Source: an uncultured Burkholderiales bacterium (GTDB lineage Bacteria; Pseudomonadota; Gammaproteobacteria; Burkholderiales; Burkholderiaceae_C). From it: DNA of 14,496 bases. Made by a program: the position numbers and the translations under genes. Numbering within the stretch: the first letter of the stretch is position 1; the number at the start of each line of letters is the position of its first letter. The notes under the pieces were generated by a model, which did not search any database, had not been told where the DNA came from, and was given only the letters and a program-made list of their open reading frames with translations. This document shows positions 5,836-14,496 of this stretch, piece by piece. The stretch is from positions 1-14,496 of the forward strand of contig CAIODE010000290.1 of the NCBI GenBank assembly GCA_903856875.1. Direction: 5' to 3'.

Positions 5836-7896
5836 TCACAGCTCAGGGGCCGTAGGCAGGGTAAAGCGAAAGAGCGTGCCGCAGGGTTCTTGCGCTTCGA
5901 ACTCCAAATGACCACCGTGTTGCTCGACAACGGTTCGGCAAAGACTGAGGCCCAGGCCCATGCCCTCTGCTTTGGTTGTGAAAAAGGGCGTGAACAATTG
6001 TTGTGCAATGTCTGGAGAAATGCCGATCCCCATGTCGGTGATAGAAAACTCAAGCCACCCATGTGACTCGCTGGACGCGGCCCTTTTAACTTGAAGCGTT
6101 AGGAGCCGCTTGCGACAGTCAGGGTGGTCCATCGCCTGCATGCCATTGCGCGCCAAGTTCAACAAGACTTGTTCGACCATGGTTCGGTCACACAGAACAG
6201 GTGATAAGCGCTCACTCAATTTGGTTTCGATGCGAACGTGCAATTTGTGCGCTTGCAACTGCACAAGTGGCATGACCGCATTGATGATGGCTTGAGGGGT
6301 GACGATTTCCTTGTCCTGATCGCGCCGCCGCACAAAATCATGAACGCTGTTGATGACCTTGCCTGCACGACCCGCTTGCTCAGAAATTCTTTCAAAGGCC
6401 ATTTGAAGGTCGTTCAATTGGTGCTGCGCGTTGCTGTGTTCTGGATGCCGCAGCAAGTTCAATGAGCCCGTTGCATAACTTGAAATGGCGGCCAGAGGTT
6501 GGTTCAACTCATGGCTTAAAAGTGATGCCATCTCGCCCACCGTCGCCAAACGCGCTGTGGCCTGCAAGCGCTCTTGACTAGAACGCGAAAGCTCTTCAAT
6601 GCGGCGTTGTTCGCTGATGTCCAAAAACGCACTCATCCAACCTGTTTGTTGCCCCAATACATTGATCAAGGGGGCTTCAAAAATAAGGACCGGAAAACGC
6701 GAGCCATCTTTCCTCACAAAAACCGACTCAAAACCCTCTCGCGGCGGCGCGTTGCCTGCCAATCGAACAGCTTGGCGTTGTTGATACTCGCCCACCATTT
6801 CAGGCGGCCAATACGGCATGGGTGCAGATTGCCCCAAGAGTTGATCGGCTTCAAACCCCACCATCTGACAAAACGCGGGATTCACATAAGTGATTCGACC
6901 TTTTAAATCACGCGCACGCAGACCCGTGACCAAGGAGTCCTCCATGGCTTTTCGAAAAGCAAGCGCATCCGCCAAATCGCGCTCCGCTTTAAGTCGGCGA
7001 CGAGAATCTTTCACCAACAAAACCAAAACGGAGACCAGTGCAATTGACATGGCCATGACCAAGGCCGGCAAGATATTTGGAAAGCGATCAGGCGCAGCGC
7101 GGCGTCCATCCATTCGAAGCATCAGCGTAGTGCCTGGCAGGTCTAATAACTGTGTTGCAGTGAAAAACCGTTTGGCGCGCGGCAAAGTACCATGAACGGC
7201 CAGCCGCGTGCCGTCGGGCTCAATGAAAGAGATTTCATTGCGCCGGCCATAAGTCTCGCCCAATTCTGTGGCCAAAATTTCTTGAAGGCCGTAAGTTAAA
7301 AGCGTAAAACCAACGGCACTGCCGCGCTCAATGATAGGCAGACACATTTCCATCACTTCCAAACCAATGCCATTGGCTTGAGGCACAAAGTAACTTCTGG
7401 AATAAGCGGGTCCCTTGACTCGTTTTGAGCGCAAACACGTTTGAACGATTTCAGCTTGCTCATTCATTCGGTTGTTAGCGTCAAACAGTGTGGGCTTGAA
7501 GGGAGAGATGGCGGCCTCCAAAATCAGGACTTGCAAGTCGCGCCTTTCAACGCGCAGCCAAGATCTGTTTTGATTCAATAAAAGCTGAAACTCTGCTTGC
7601 CATAATTTGGAGGGCAGCGACTTCACTTGTAAGTTTTGCAGGCTCACAATGTGTCTGCTGAAACCATTGCGAAGGTCACTTACAGCATCTGCCGTATCAC
7701 GGTCTAATTCCGCCTGATATTGACTGGCTTCATACCGACCCGCAAGCCAAACCAAGGTTACCAAAAGCGCAACCACCAGCCCAACCAAGGCAATCCACAA
7801 TGAAAAGCGACGGTCGGTGAAGGAGCGAGTTGCAGTTTTGAAAAACTGCCAAAGCGGACGTGTGTTTTGCGGCGATGAAGCGTCAGTTGGCGTCAT
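5836..7896 (-). CDS. PAS-domain sensor histidine kinase, DctS/FixL-like
   Basis: This is the membrane sensor kinase partner of the downstream regulator. From the ATG at 7896 it has 686 residues. TM1 is at about 31-53, then a periplasmic sensor of about 220 residues with C154 and C185, and TM2 at about 275-295. A PAS domain (about 315-430) ends in the usual FLDISEQR linker. The dimerisation helix carries SHELNQPL with phospho-acceptor H462. The ATPase domain has an N-box with N580 and N584, DMGIGI from D621, FTPFFTTK, and GMGLGL at 645-650. This architecture resembles C4-dicarboxylate (DctS/DctB) and FixL/TtrS-type kinases, but no transporter gene lies nearby to name a ligand. A TTG ten codons upstream (7926) would overlap yhdP and lacks a ribosome site; the ATG leaves a 19-bp gap after yhdP and has GTGGG upstream. 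Confidence 0.92.
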   Translation of the reverse strand: MTPTDASSPQNTRPLWQFFKTATRSFTDRRFSLWIALVGLVVALLVTLVWLAGRYEASQYQAELDRDTADAVSDLRNGFSRHIVSLQNLQVKSLPSKLWQAEFQLLLNQNRSWLRVERRDLQVLILEAAISPFKPTLFDANNRMNEQAEIVQTCLRSKRVKGPAYSRSYFVPQANGIGLEVMEMCLPIIERGSAVGFTLLTYGLQEILATELGETYGRRNEISFIEPDGTRLAVHGTLPRAKRFFTATQLLDLPGTTLMLRMDGRRAAPDRFPNILPALVMAMSIALVSVLVLLVKDSRRRLKAERDLADALAFRKAMEDSLVTGLRARDLKGRITYVNPAFCQMVGFEADQLLGQSAPMPYWPPEMVGEYQQRQAVRLAGNAPPREGFESVFVRKDGSRFPVLIFEAPLINVLGQQTGWMSAFLDISEQRRIEELSRSSQERLQATARLATVGEMASLLSHELNQPLAAISSYATGSLNLLRHPEHSNAQHQLNDLQMAFERISEQAGRAGKVINSVHDFVRRRDQDKEIVTPQAIINAVMPLVQLQAHKLHVRIETKLSERLSPVLCDRTMVEQVLLNLARNGMQAMDHPDCRKRLLTLQVKRAASSESHGWLEFSITDMGIGISPDIAQQLFTPFFTTKAEGMGLGLSLCRTVVEQHGGHLEFEAQEPCGTLFRFTLPTAPEL

Positions 7897-7915
7897 GTGC
7901 AAAGACCCACAAGGC

Positions 7916-10900
7916 TTAAGGGGCAACAGCGTTGGCTGTAACTTTGGTCACCTTGGGGTCGCTCCAGGTGCCGTCAATTAAGAACTCTTGTGTGTTGACC
8001 CGGCTGAGAGGTTGTTTGAGAACCAGTTGTGCCAAGAAAGTGCTTAAACCAATCGCGGGGTTCAGTGCGATGGCCGCCAACAAAGAGGCGGTACCCGCAT
8101 CCACTTCGGGCAAGATCAGGACGCGCAAATTTTGCGTTTCTCTTTCAATGTCAGAACTGCCATCCATTTGCACGACCGCATTGACGCCCTTCATTTGCAG
8201 ATTGCGTGTACTGGCAATGCCTTGTTGAATCAAGACATCGCCGCGGACCGTGTCAAAGGCAAAACCAGCACTGAAGACGTCTCTGAAATCAAACAACAAA
8301 CGCCGCGGCAAGGCTTGCAAACTTAAGACGCCCAACAACTTGGCGACACCTGGCTCAGCTTGAAGAAACTGTCCCCGCCCCATGTTCACATTGAAGCGGC
8401 CGCCCAAGCTGGGGTAGTGTAAGGTCATAGGAGAGCCTTGCCAGTTGACCTGCCCCTCTAACTTGCCAGCGCCGCCGCGCAGTGCGTCTTTGGTCCCTAA
8501 ACGCGTTAGCAAATCACCGGCATCAGAAACGTCCAGTCGAAAATTCATTTCGGTGCTGGCTTGTTGCGCGCCCTCTCGAGAGGTGATCCATCTGCCATTG
8601 GCTTTGAAGCTGGCTTCAGGCAGCGTGATGTTCAGCTTGTTCAAACGCCATTCGCGGCCAGCCGCATTGCGCGGCACCGACGAATCTGTATTGACAGCCT
8701 CAATTTCAACGCGCCCCAATTTTTTGCCACGCAACTCCAGGTCCTCCACCACAATGTCCAGTGCAGGAATGCTTAAGGGAGAGTCCTCTAGCAGGGACTC
8801 CACGGTTTGATCTGCCGAAGGCGGCAAACTTAAGCGCGCTAAACGCGCATAAATGCGACCGGCATTTTGGTTGTTGGGCTGCCGGTATTCTAAATAACCA
8901 CTGAACTCTTTGGCGTCTAAATTGGATCGCCACAAATAGCCTTCGCGCGAGCCGCTGACAAAAACATTGTGCATTTGACGACCTTGCACAGTGACCTCAG
9001 TGGCTTTCAGTGTCATGCGCGTTGGCAGGTAGTTTAGCGTTGCCGCACTCAGTGGTGCGTTTGGGATCGAGTTCCAAGCGGGGCTAGACTTTGGTGGCGA
9101 GAGCACTTGCACCCAGTCGTCGACAGAAACAGAGGGCAAATTGAAAGAGGCGCTTACCCCAGAGTCGGAGAGGCCGCTGCCAGCTGTTGCAAAGCTTTCA
9201 CCGACTTGCCATCGGCCCTGGATGACGCGAGGATCGGCGCCACTCACATCGCGCAAATAAGTTGCCGACAAAGAACGCCCCCACATCAGCTGGAGTTGAT
9301 CGCGTTGAGCCTTGCTGGGGTTTGAGTTGCTGACGCTTTGAACCAGATTCTCAAACTTGAAGGCCACCTGTTCATCGGCCTTCTTTTGAAGGGGCGCAGG
9401 CAAACTCAATGCCAAACCTTGAAGTTGCGATTGAATGCTCAATTCGCTTTGCCCGCCTTTAAAACCCAGGCTGGCCGTGTAGTTGCTTGCGCCATTGGCA
9501 TGTTGAGCGAGCAAGCTCAGGGCTGGAATTTCTTTGGCTTGTCGCAAACCATTGGCAGTCACTTGACCTTGAATGCGAATGAGAGGATTGGCTTCTGTGC
9601 TGCGTGGTGCAAGTTTTCGAGTGCCGCCCTCCAGCTTGATGGGGCCACCTAAAAACTGCGCGTTGACGCCCATCAAACTGAAGCCAGCTTCTGTGAACTG
9701 AATGGTGCCTTGTGCTTTTTCAAAAACGGGCACCACGGACTGCATGCGAATGTCATTGCCACTGAGGGCAACGCTGCCTTGAAGGCTTGTTTTTTCAAGG
9801 TCAGCCAAGGGCAGAGTCATCTTTAGGCGCGTCGTCAATGTGCCGGTGCTGCTGGCTTGCATCAAAGCGCCACTGATCATGTAGTTCACAGGTGAAAGGC
9901 GCAGCTCATTCAAGACCACATTGGCGCTGGCCTTTGAGTCTCCTTGAACGTTCACAATCACCGGGCCATTGAGATGGGGGATTTCCGCTTTAATTTGCGT
10001 GAAGGGCATGTTGCCCCATTTGCCTGAAGCACCATTGACTTTGAAGTTAAGTCGGTCAAACAGAATGTCACCATTGACGCTGTTCATGATCGGCCAAATG
10101 CCCTCTGAGCTTGCATTGCGATTGGCCGGGTTGGGGCTTGCCGGTGGAACGTAGGCGTATTGAGCCTCTTTGACCTTGCCAGCAAATCTGAACTCGCCCT
10201 CTTTGGGGTTTACAAATGGAACTTGTTTCAGATCGCCTTTGATTTTGACGGCAACGCTCTGAAGACTGCCTTTTAAAACCGAATCGCGGACATAGTAGCG
10301 AACACTTTGTGAAATGCTCAAAGGCAGGTAACGATGAACACGTGAAGCATCGCCTTGTTGGATGTTGCCTTGCAAATCCAAAACACCCAAACTGTCCGGA
10401 AGCGGGCTGGGTTTCCAGCTGCCTTTGAAATCACCCGTCAAATCGGCATTGCTTAAGCTCAATTGCCATTCGGGAACCACCAGTTGATTTTTTTGCTGCT
10501 GCCACTTGATGGCGGCCTGCAGTTTGTCCAAGGGGATGCGCGGATCTTCAAGAATGCGATTAATTTGAAGCGCCCCTTTTTGAATCGAGGCGTTGACATG
10601 GCCGCCTTCTGCATTCATGTCAAAGCTGATGTTTGCATTCTCAATGCCGGGCCAATTTTCGGAAGATGAGCCAGGTTTTCCACCTTCAAAATAGAAATTA
10701 TCAAAGCGGCCGTTGGCGGCTTTGACTTGGTACGTTTTGTCTTGGCCCGTGTATTTTTCGGTCCACTCGATGTGCAGCGGATTGACCAAACCACTGACTT
10801 TGTGTTCCAGCAAAGTTTGTCGCGCTGGCTCAGGCAATGGCAATTGCAGTGCAATTTTTCGAAGTGCGAGCAAGTCTAATTTTTCGCCATGAAAACGGCC

Positions 10901-11974
10901 CTGTGCGCTGGCGCCCTTGTCAGCCTCTGCATAAGAAAGGCTGATGTTACCGCCCGGCCAATGCAAACCATCGGAGGTATCAAAACGCAAACCTTCGGTT
11001 GAAAAATCAAAGCCACTGGCCATGGGTTTGAACGATACACGCCCTGCAATGCTCTTGAATGACAAACTTTCCAATTCGGGGCTGAGTTGCGCTTTGGCAT
11101 TCTCTAGCACCAAGTCTGCAGTCGCCTGTTGAATGTCGCCATGGTTTAAATCAAGCCACATGCGCAAGGCGCCTTGGCCTTGCGTGGCGTTGACTTTCCA
11201 AGGCAGGTGGGGCCCTAGTTGTGACAGATTCACATCTGAGAATTCAGCATGAATCTGACCACTCCAATCTTTGACTCGCCCTGGATGTGTCGATAAAAGG
11301 CCACGGCGTAGATCGCCCATCAAAATGAAGGGATCGCCCCAACCTGAAGGGGGTGCCGCGTCTAGTCGCCATTGATGATGGCGTGCCGTATTTCGCAAGA
11401 GCCAAGACACCTGACTCAAATTCACGGTTGACTTGTCTCTGTTTAAAGGGTTGAACTCGTCGGTCCAAACCACGGTGCCATGCTGCACAAGGATTTCTTT
11501 TTGCGAAAAAACCCAGTCAGCGAAAGCGGAGTCGGGTGAGTTGTCTTTTTTCAAGGCAAGACCAGCAATTCGCCAGTCGCCATTTGCTGCCCGACGAATG
11601 TCCAAGGTGGGAGACTCAATGACCAACTGCTCGACGCCAAGCCTAAGCACCGATTGAACGCTGATGGCAAAAATAACTTTGGGCAGCGTGAGGGCGCGCC
11701 GTCCCTCTGGGTCCAGCAAACTGAGGTCATGGATTTCGAAAGTTGGCATCCAACCCGATGAAATGGCCAACAACTTGCCCATGTGAACCGGCACCCCAAT
11801 GGCTTGCGTGGCCAAGTTTTCGAATTTGGGCCTGAAGTCTTCAATTCGAGGCACAATCCAAAAATGCAACGCAGCCCACGCCAGGCCCAAAACAAAGCCG
11901 CTCACCAACAAAACCCACGCGGCAAAGCGCAGGGCACTGCTGCAAACTTGGGCAAGGGTAGAAAACTTCAACAT
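7916..11974 (-). CDS. yhdP: YhdP family AsmA-like inner-membrane phospholipid transport protein
   Basis: This very large protein has one N-terminal membrane anchor (about 18-42 from the chosen start) followed by a long periplasmic part rich in beta-strand patterns. That fits the YhdP/TIGR02099 group of AsmA-like proteins, which bridge the periplasm and carry phospholipids toward the outer membrane. At 1352 residues it is slightly longer than E. coli YhdP (about 1266). The C-terminus has the family's usual ending: a hydrophobic stretch with ALNPAIGLSTFLAQ, then a short FLIDGTWSDPKV segment. The frame runs upstream to an ATG at 12052, but the first 26 residues would overlap glnE. The ATG at 11974 places MLKFSTLAQ directly before the anchor, as expected; no strong Shine-Dalgarno is visible there. 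It is divergent from glnE and heads a possible transcript with the kinase and regulator. Confidence 0.92.
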   Translation of the reverse strand: MLKFSTLAQVCSSALRFAAWVLLVSGFVLGLAWAALHFWIVPRIEDFRPKFENLATQAIGVPVHMGKLLAISSGWMPTFEIHDLSLLDPEGRRALTLPKVIFAISVQSVLRLGVEQLVIESPTLDIRRAANGDWRIAGLALKKDNSPDSAFADWVFSQKEILVQHGTVVWTDEFNPLNRDKSTVNLSQVSWLLRNTARHHQWRLDAAPPSGWGDPFILMGDLRRGLLSTHPGRVKDWSGQIHAEFSDVNLSQLGPHLPWKVNATQGQGALRMWLDLNHGDIQQATADLVLENAKAQLSPELESLSFKSIAGRVSFKPMASGFDFSTEGLRFDTSDGLHWPGGNISLSYAEADKGASAQGRFHGEKLDLLALRKIALQLPLPEPARQTLLEHKVSGLVNPLHIEWTEKYTGQDKTYQVKAANGRFDNFYFEGGKPGSSSENWPGIENANISFDMNAEGGHVNASIQKGALQINRILEDPRIPLDKLQAAIKWQQQKNQLVVPEWQLSLSNADLTGDFKGSWKPSPLPDSLGVLDLQGNIQQGDASRVHRYLPLSISQSVRYYVRDSVLKGSLQSVAVKIKGDLKQVPFVNPKEGEFRFAGKVKEAQYAYVPPASPNPANRNASSEGIWPIMNSVNGDILFDRLNFKVNGASGKWGNMPFTQIKAEIPHLNGPVIVNVQGDSKASANVVLNELRLSPVNYMISGALMQASSTGTLTTRLKMTLPLADLEKTSLQGSVALSGNDIRMQSVVPVFEKAQGTIQFTEAGFSLMGVNAQFLGGPIKLEGGTRKLAPRSTEANPLIRIQGQVTANGLRQAKEIPALSLLAQHANGASNYTASLGFKGGQSELSIQSQLQGLALSLPAPLQKKADEQVAFKFENLVQSVSNSNPSKAQRDQLQLMWGRSLSATYLRDVSGADPRVIQGRWQVGESFATAGSGLSDSGVSASFNLPSVSVDDWVQVLSPPKSSPAWNSIPNAPLSAATLNYLPTRMTLKATEVTVQGRQMHNVFVSGSREGYLWRSNLDAKEFSGYLEYRQPNNQNAGRIYARLARLSLPPSADQTVESLLEDSPLSIPALDIVVEDLELRGKKLGRVEIEAVNTDSSVPRNAAGREWRLNKLNITLPEASFKANGRWITSREGAQQASTEMNFRLDVSDAGDLLTRLGTKDALRGGAGKLEGQVNWQGSPMTLHYPSLGGRFNVNMGRGQFLQAEPGVAKLLGVLSLQALPRRLLFDFRDVFSAGFAFDTVRGDVLIQQGIASTRNLQMKGVNAVVQMDGSSDIERETQNLRVLILPEVDAGTASLLAAIALNPAIGLSTFLAQLVLKQPLSRVNTQEFLIDGTWSDPKVTKVTANAVAP

Positions 11975-12002
11975 TCGAATGACGTTACGGACATAAAGAC
12001 CT

Positions 12003-12011
12003 AGGCAGGGA
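12003..12011 (+). promoter_or_regulatory. Ribosome-binding site of glnE
   Basis: AGGCAGGGA gives two overlapping Shine-Dalgarno-like matches, AGG at 12003 and AGGGA at 12007-12011, upstream of the ATG at 12015. This supports the 12015 start over the in-frame ATG at 12051, which is preceded by GACCCAGAC with no purine-rich site. Confidence 0.5.
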
Positions 12012-12014
12012 ATT

Positions 12015-14496
12015 ATGACCGCCACAAGCCCTTTTGCGACAGACCCAGACATGGATTCAAAACGCCCCCCTGCGCTCTCAGAAGGCTCGCGTTTTTTTCA
12101 AAGGCTTCAAAGGCGCTATGCCAATGTTTTCTCCAGCCTACCATCGGGCGTGCCGCACCGTGCGCTTTTAAATCAGGCCTACCAACAATTGCGCAGCCAA
12201 GGCTACGGTGTAGGCCCCGCTTTGCGTATCTTGCGCCAGTGGGCCATGGCGCGTCTCCTGACATTGGATTGTGAGCAAGAGGCGCCACTCGAAACCATCA
12301 CCCTGGGGGTGACCCACTTGGCGGAAATCGCCCTGGACGAAGCCTGTCAGCAGGCATTTCAGGACTTAGATGAACGCCACGGAGCGCCCCTGTTGGCCTC
12401 TGGCGAAAGAGCAGAGTTTTGGGTGGTCGGTATGGGCAAGTTAGGTGCTCGCGAACTCAATGTCTCGAGCGACATCGACCTCATTTATGTGTACGACGAA
12501 GATGGCGAAACAGCCGGCAACGCACTGGGCTCAGGAAAAATTTCGGTGCAAGAGTATTTCAGCCGAGCCGTAAAGGCGCTCTTCACTTTGATTGGCGAGA
12601 CCACTGAACATGGTTTTGTTTTTCGAATGGATTTGGCACTTCGGCCGAACGGCAACTCAGGACCCAGCGTGGTCTCTTTGGGCGCTTTGGAAGAGTATTT
12701 GTTGGTTCAGGGCCGCGAGTGGGAGCGCTTTGCTTGGATGAAAAGCCGGGTCATCGCACCCAAACGTGCCCTCCAAAATGGTTCCGCAACCAAGCTTCGC
12801 AGTGTGGTTTTGCCCTTTGTGTTCAGACGCTATTTGGACTACAACGTATTTGAGTCTTTGAGAACCTTGCACCAACAAATTCGAGATCACGCTGCCAAGA
12901 GAAGCGCAGGACACCCTGAGCGCGCCAACGATGTCAAACTTTCAAGGGGCGGCATTCGAGAAATTGAATTCACGGTGCAGTTGTTGCAGGTGGTGCGGGG
13001 CGGCCAGTTTCCAGAGCTGCGAACGCGCCCCACTCTCGATGCCATTCAGCGCGTGGCCAAAGCCGGTTTGATGCCCGCAGAAACTGCTCAGGCTTTGACC
13101 CAGGCCTATGTGTTTCTGCGCAAAGTGGAACATCGCATTCAATACTTAGACGATCAGCAAACACATGTGTTGCCCTCGCAAGATTCAGATTTGCAGTGGA
13201 TTGCGTGCACCATGGGCTATGCGGCGAGCCATGATTTCCTGACCGATTTAGATGCGCACCGCGAAATCGTGGCACATGAGTTCGACATCTTGTTGGGGGG
13301 TGATCGCCAATGCAAATCTTGTCAGACGGACGCCTCCCGTGAGCGGCCCGAGCTAGAGGCGGTGTTAGACCTTTTTCAGGGCGAGGCTAGAGCGCGCTTG
13401 GCCCATTGGCAAGACAGCCCCAAGGTCAAAAGCCTTCGGGATGATGCAAGAGGCCGCCTCATGCGGCTATTGCAGCGCACGGCGCAATGGCTCCAAGAAG
13501 GCCGAGTCGAAGAGGATGCCGTGGTGCGAATGGCAGACTGGATGGAGCCTTTGATGCGCCGCGAAAGTTATTTGGCCATGATGCTAGAGCGCCCTTCTGT
13601 CCATGAAAGATTGCTACGTTTGCTGGGCGCGGCCAAATGGCCTGCACGCTATTTGGTTCAGCATCCAGGTGTGATTGATGAACTGGCCAATGGCGATATG
13701 TTGCAACAAAGGTTTGTGGCGCAAGACTTTGAGTCAGAGCTTCAGGCCCGACGGGCCGCCTTAAAAAGAACCCACGAAGACGATGAAGAGAACTTGTTGA
13801 ACTTGCTTCGGCGTGCACACCATGCCGAGGTTTTTAGAACCTTGGCGCGTGATGTGGAGGGGCGCTTGACCGTGGAGCAAGTGGCCGACGACTTGAGTGC
13901 CATGGCCGATGCCGTTTTGCGCATTACCGCCGAATGGTGTTGGTCGTGTTTGAAAAACCGGCACCGTGAGGTGCCCCTGTTTGGCATTGTGGCTTACGGC
14001 AAATTGGGCGGCAAAGAACTGGGTTATGGCAGCGACTTAGACATCGTTTTTGTTTATGAGGACGCCGATGAGCGAGCGCAAGAAGCCTATGGCGCCTTTG
14101 TCAGAAAGCTCATCAATTGGTTTACCGTGAAAACCTCAGAAGGTGATTTGTTTGAAATCGATACGGCGCTTCGCCCCAATGGAAGCTCAGGTTTGTTGGT
14201 AACCACTTTCGCTGCATTTGAGGATTATCAACAGCAAAGAGGAAGCAACACTGCGTGGACGTGGGAGCATCAGGCCATGACGCGCGCACGTTTTGTGATG
14301 GGCAATGAAGAAATGGCAAGTCGGTTTAACCAAGTCAGACGCAGCGTCATCAGCGCACCCCGTGATGAAACCTCTTTGAAGTCTGAAATCGTGACCATGC
14401 GCAATCGGGTCCGAACAGCACACACCATCAAGCCCGACCTTTTTGATGTGAAGCACAGTCCGGGCGGCATGGTGGATGCCGAGTTTGCCGTGCAGT
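12015..14496 (+). CDS. glnE: Bifunctional glutamine synthetase adenylyltransferase / adenylyl-removing enzyme, 3' end beyond window
   Basis: GlnE attaches AMP to, and removes it from, a tyrosine of glutamine synthetase (GlnA) in response to PII protein and glutamine, so it sets nitrogen assimilation. The frame is open to the right edge: 827 complete codons are present, and the family length (roughly 900-950) suggests about 100 residues are missing. Both nucleotidyltransferase domains are visible. The N-terminal adenylyl-removing domain has GMGKLGARELNVSSDIDLI with metal-binding D153 and D155. The C-terminal adenylyl-transferase domain has YGKLGGKELGYGSDLDI with D674 and D676. Helical regulatory parts lie between them, including KLSRGGIREIEF. 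The start at 12015 gives MTATSPF and has a Shine-Dalgarno; an in-frame ATG at 12051 is the alternative. The gene is divergent from yhdP across a 40-bp gap. Confidence 0.95.
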   Translation, partial: MTATSPFATDPDMDSKRPPALSEGSRFFQRLQRRYANVFSSLPSGVPHRALLNQAYQQLRSQGYGVGPALRILRQWAMARLLTLDCEQEAPLETITLGVTHLAEIALDEACQQAFQDLDERHGAPLLASGERAEFWVVGMGKLGARELNVSSDIDLIYVYDEDGETAGNALGSGKISVQEYFSRAVKALFTLIGETTEHGFVFRMDLALRPNGNSGPSVVSLGALEEYLLVQGREWERFAWMKSRVIAPKRALQNGSATKLRSVVLPFVFRRYLDYNVFESLRTLHQQIRDHAAKRSAGHPERANDVKLSRGGIREIEFTVQLLQVVRGGQFPELRTRPTLDAIQRVAKAGLMPAETAQALTQAYVFLRKVEHRIQYLDDQQTHVLPSQDSDLQWIACTMGYAASHDFLTDLDAHREIVAHEFDILLGGDRQCKSCQTDASRERPELEAVLDLFQGEARARLAHWQDSPKVKSLRDDARGRLMRLLQRTAQWLQEGRVEEDAVVRMADWMEPLMRRESYLAMMLERPSVHERLLRLLGAAKWPARYLVQHPGVIDELANGDMLQQRFVAQDFESELQARRAALKRTHEDDEENLLNLLRRAHHAEVFRTLARDVEGRLTVEQVADDLSAMADAVLRITAEWCWSCLKNRHREVPLFGIVAYGKLGGKELGYGSDLDIVFVYEDADERAQEAYGAFVRKLINWFTVKTSEGDLFEIDTALRPNGSSGLLVTTFAAFEDYQQQRGSNTAWTWEHQAMTRARFVMGNEEMASRFNQVRRSVISAPRDETSLKSEIVTMRNRVRTAHTIKPDLFDVKHSPGGMVDAEFAVQ

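Noticed and set aside
7897..7926. TTG start of the histidine kinase ten codons upstream
   Set aside because: It overlaps the end of yhdP, has no ribosome site and adds residues with no feature; the ATG at 7896 is simpler.
11975..12052. Upstream ATG of yhdP at 12052, giving 26 extra residues
   Set aside because: It would overlap the glnE start and put a second hydrophobic stretch before the known anchor. The ATG at 11974 fits the family better.
12050..12053. A second CATG with overlapping divergent ATGs (yhdP and glnE)
   Set aside because: Better starts exist for both genes at 11974 and 12015, so this palindrome is probably chance.
12013..12288. 91-codon minus-strand frame overlapping the glnE start
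   Set aside because: It is antisense to the glnE N-terminus, has no clear ribosome site, and its composition suggests a shadow.
13459..13818. 119-codon minus-strand frame
   Set aside because: It is antisense to the intact glnE coding sequence and shows no domain, signal or start signal.

Overview
The window looks like chromosomal DNA from a betaproteobacterium of the order Burkholderiales, most likely a Comamonadaceae-type freshwater lineage such as Limnohabitans, Polaromonas or Rhodoferax. This rests on family-level recognition of the proteins: a one-chain indolepyruvate:ferredoxin oxidoreductase, an MltA lipoprotein, a DctS/FixL-type two-component pair, YhdP divergent from GlnE. The moderate base composition also fits. 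Genus cannot be fixed from the sequence alone. No rRNA, tRNA, insertion sequence, phage gene or CRISPR array was seen. Genes cover nearly all of the window; the only gene-free stretch over 200 bases is 1-242.

Layout. Positions 1-242 hold no gene but look like part of a replication origin: one perfect DnaA box, three one-mismatch boxes, AT-rich flanks, and a C-rich patch followed by four tandem CTA triplets, the arrangement expected for a DnaA-trio unwinding element. Next, on the minus strand, come a 1184-residue fused indolepyruvate:ferredoxin oxidoreductase (243-3797) and the lytic murein transglycosylase MltA (3846-4997). A 48-codon gene for a single-pass membrane protein (4996-5142, plus strand) has a clear Shine-Dalgarno; its ATG shares the palindromic CATG with the most likely mltA ATG. 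Further minus-strand genes are a FixJ-type response regulator (5172-5816), its PAS histidine kinase (5836-7896) and the giant AsmA-like envelope protein YhdP (7916-11974). After a 40-bp divergent gap, glnE (12015 onward) runs off the right edge.

How they fit together. yhdP, the kinase and the regulator run in one direction with 19-bp gaps, so they could be one transcript. The signal and target genes of the kinase/regulator pair are not visible here. MltA (peptidoglycan turnover) and YhdP (inner-to-outer membrane phospholipid transport) both act in the envelope, GlnE controls glutamine synthetase, and the oxidoreductase degrades aryl pyruvates from aromatic amino acids. This is mostly housekeeping DNA. 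The points most worth a second look are the origin-like left edge and the unannotated small membrane protein with its overlapping divergent start. I see no convincing new defence or biosynthetic system.
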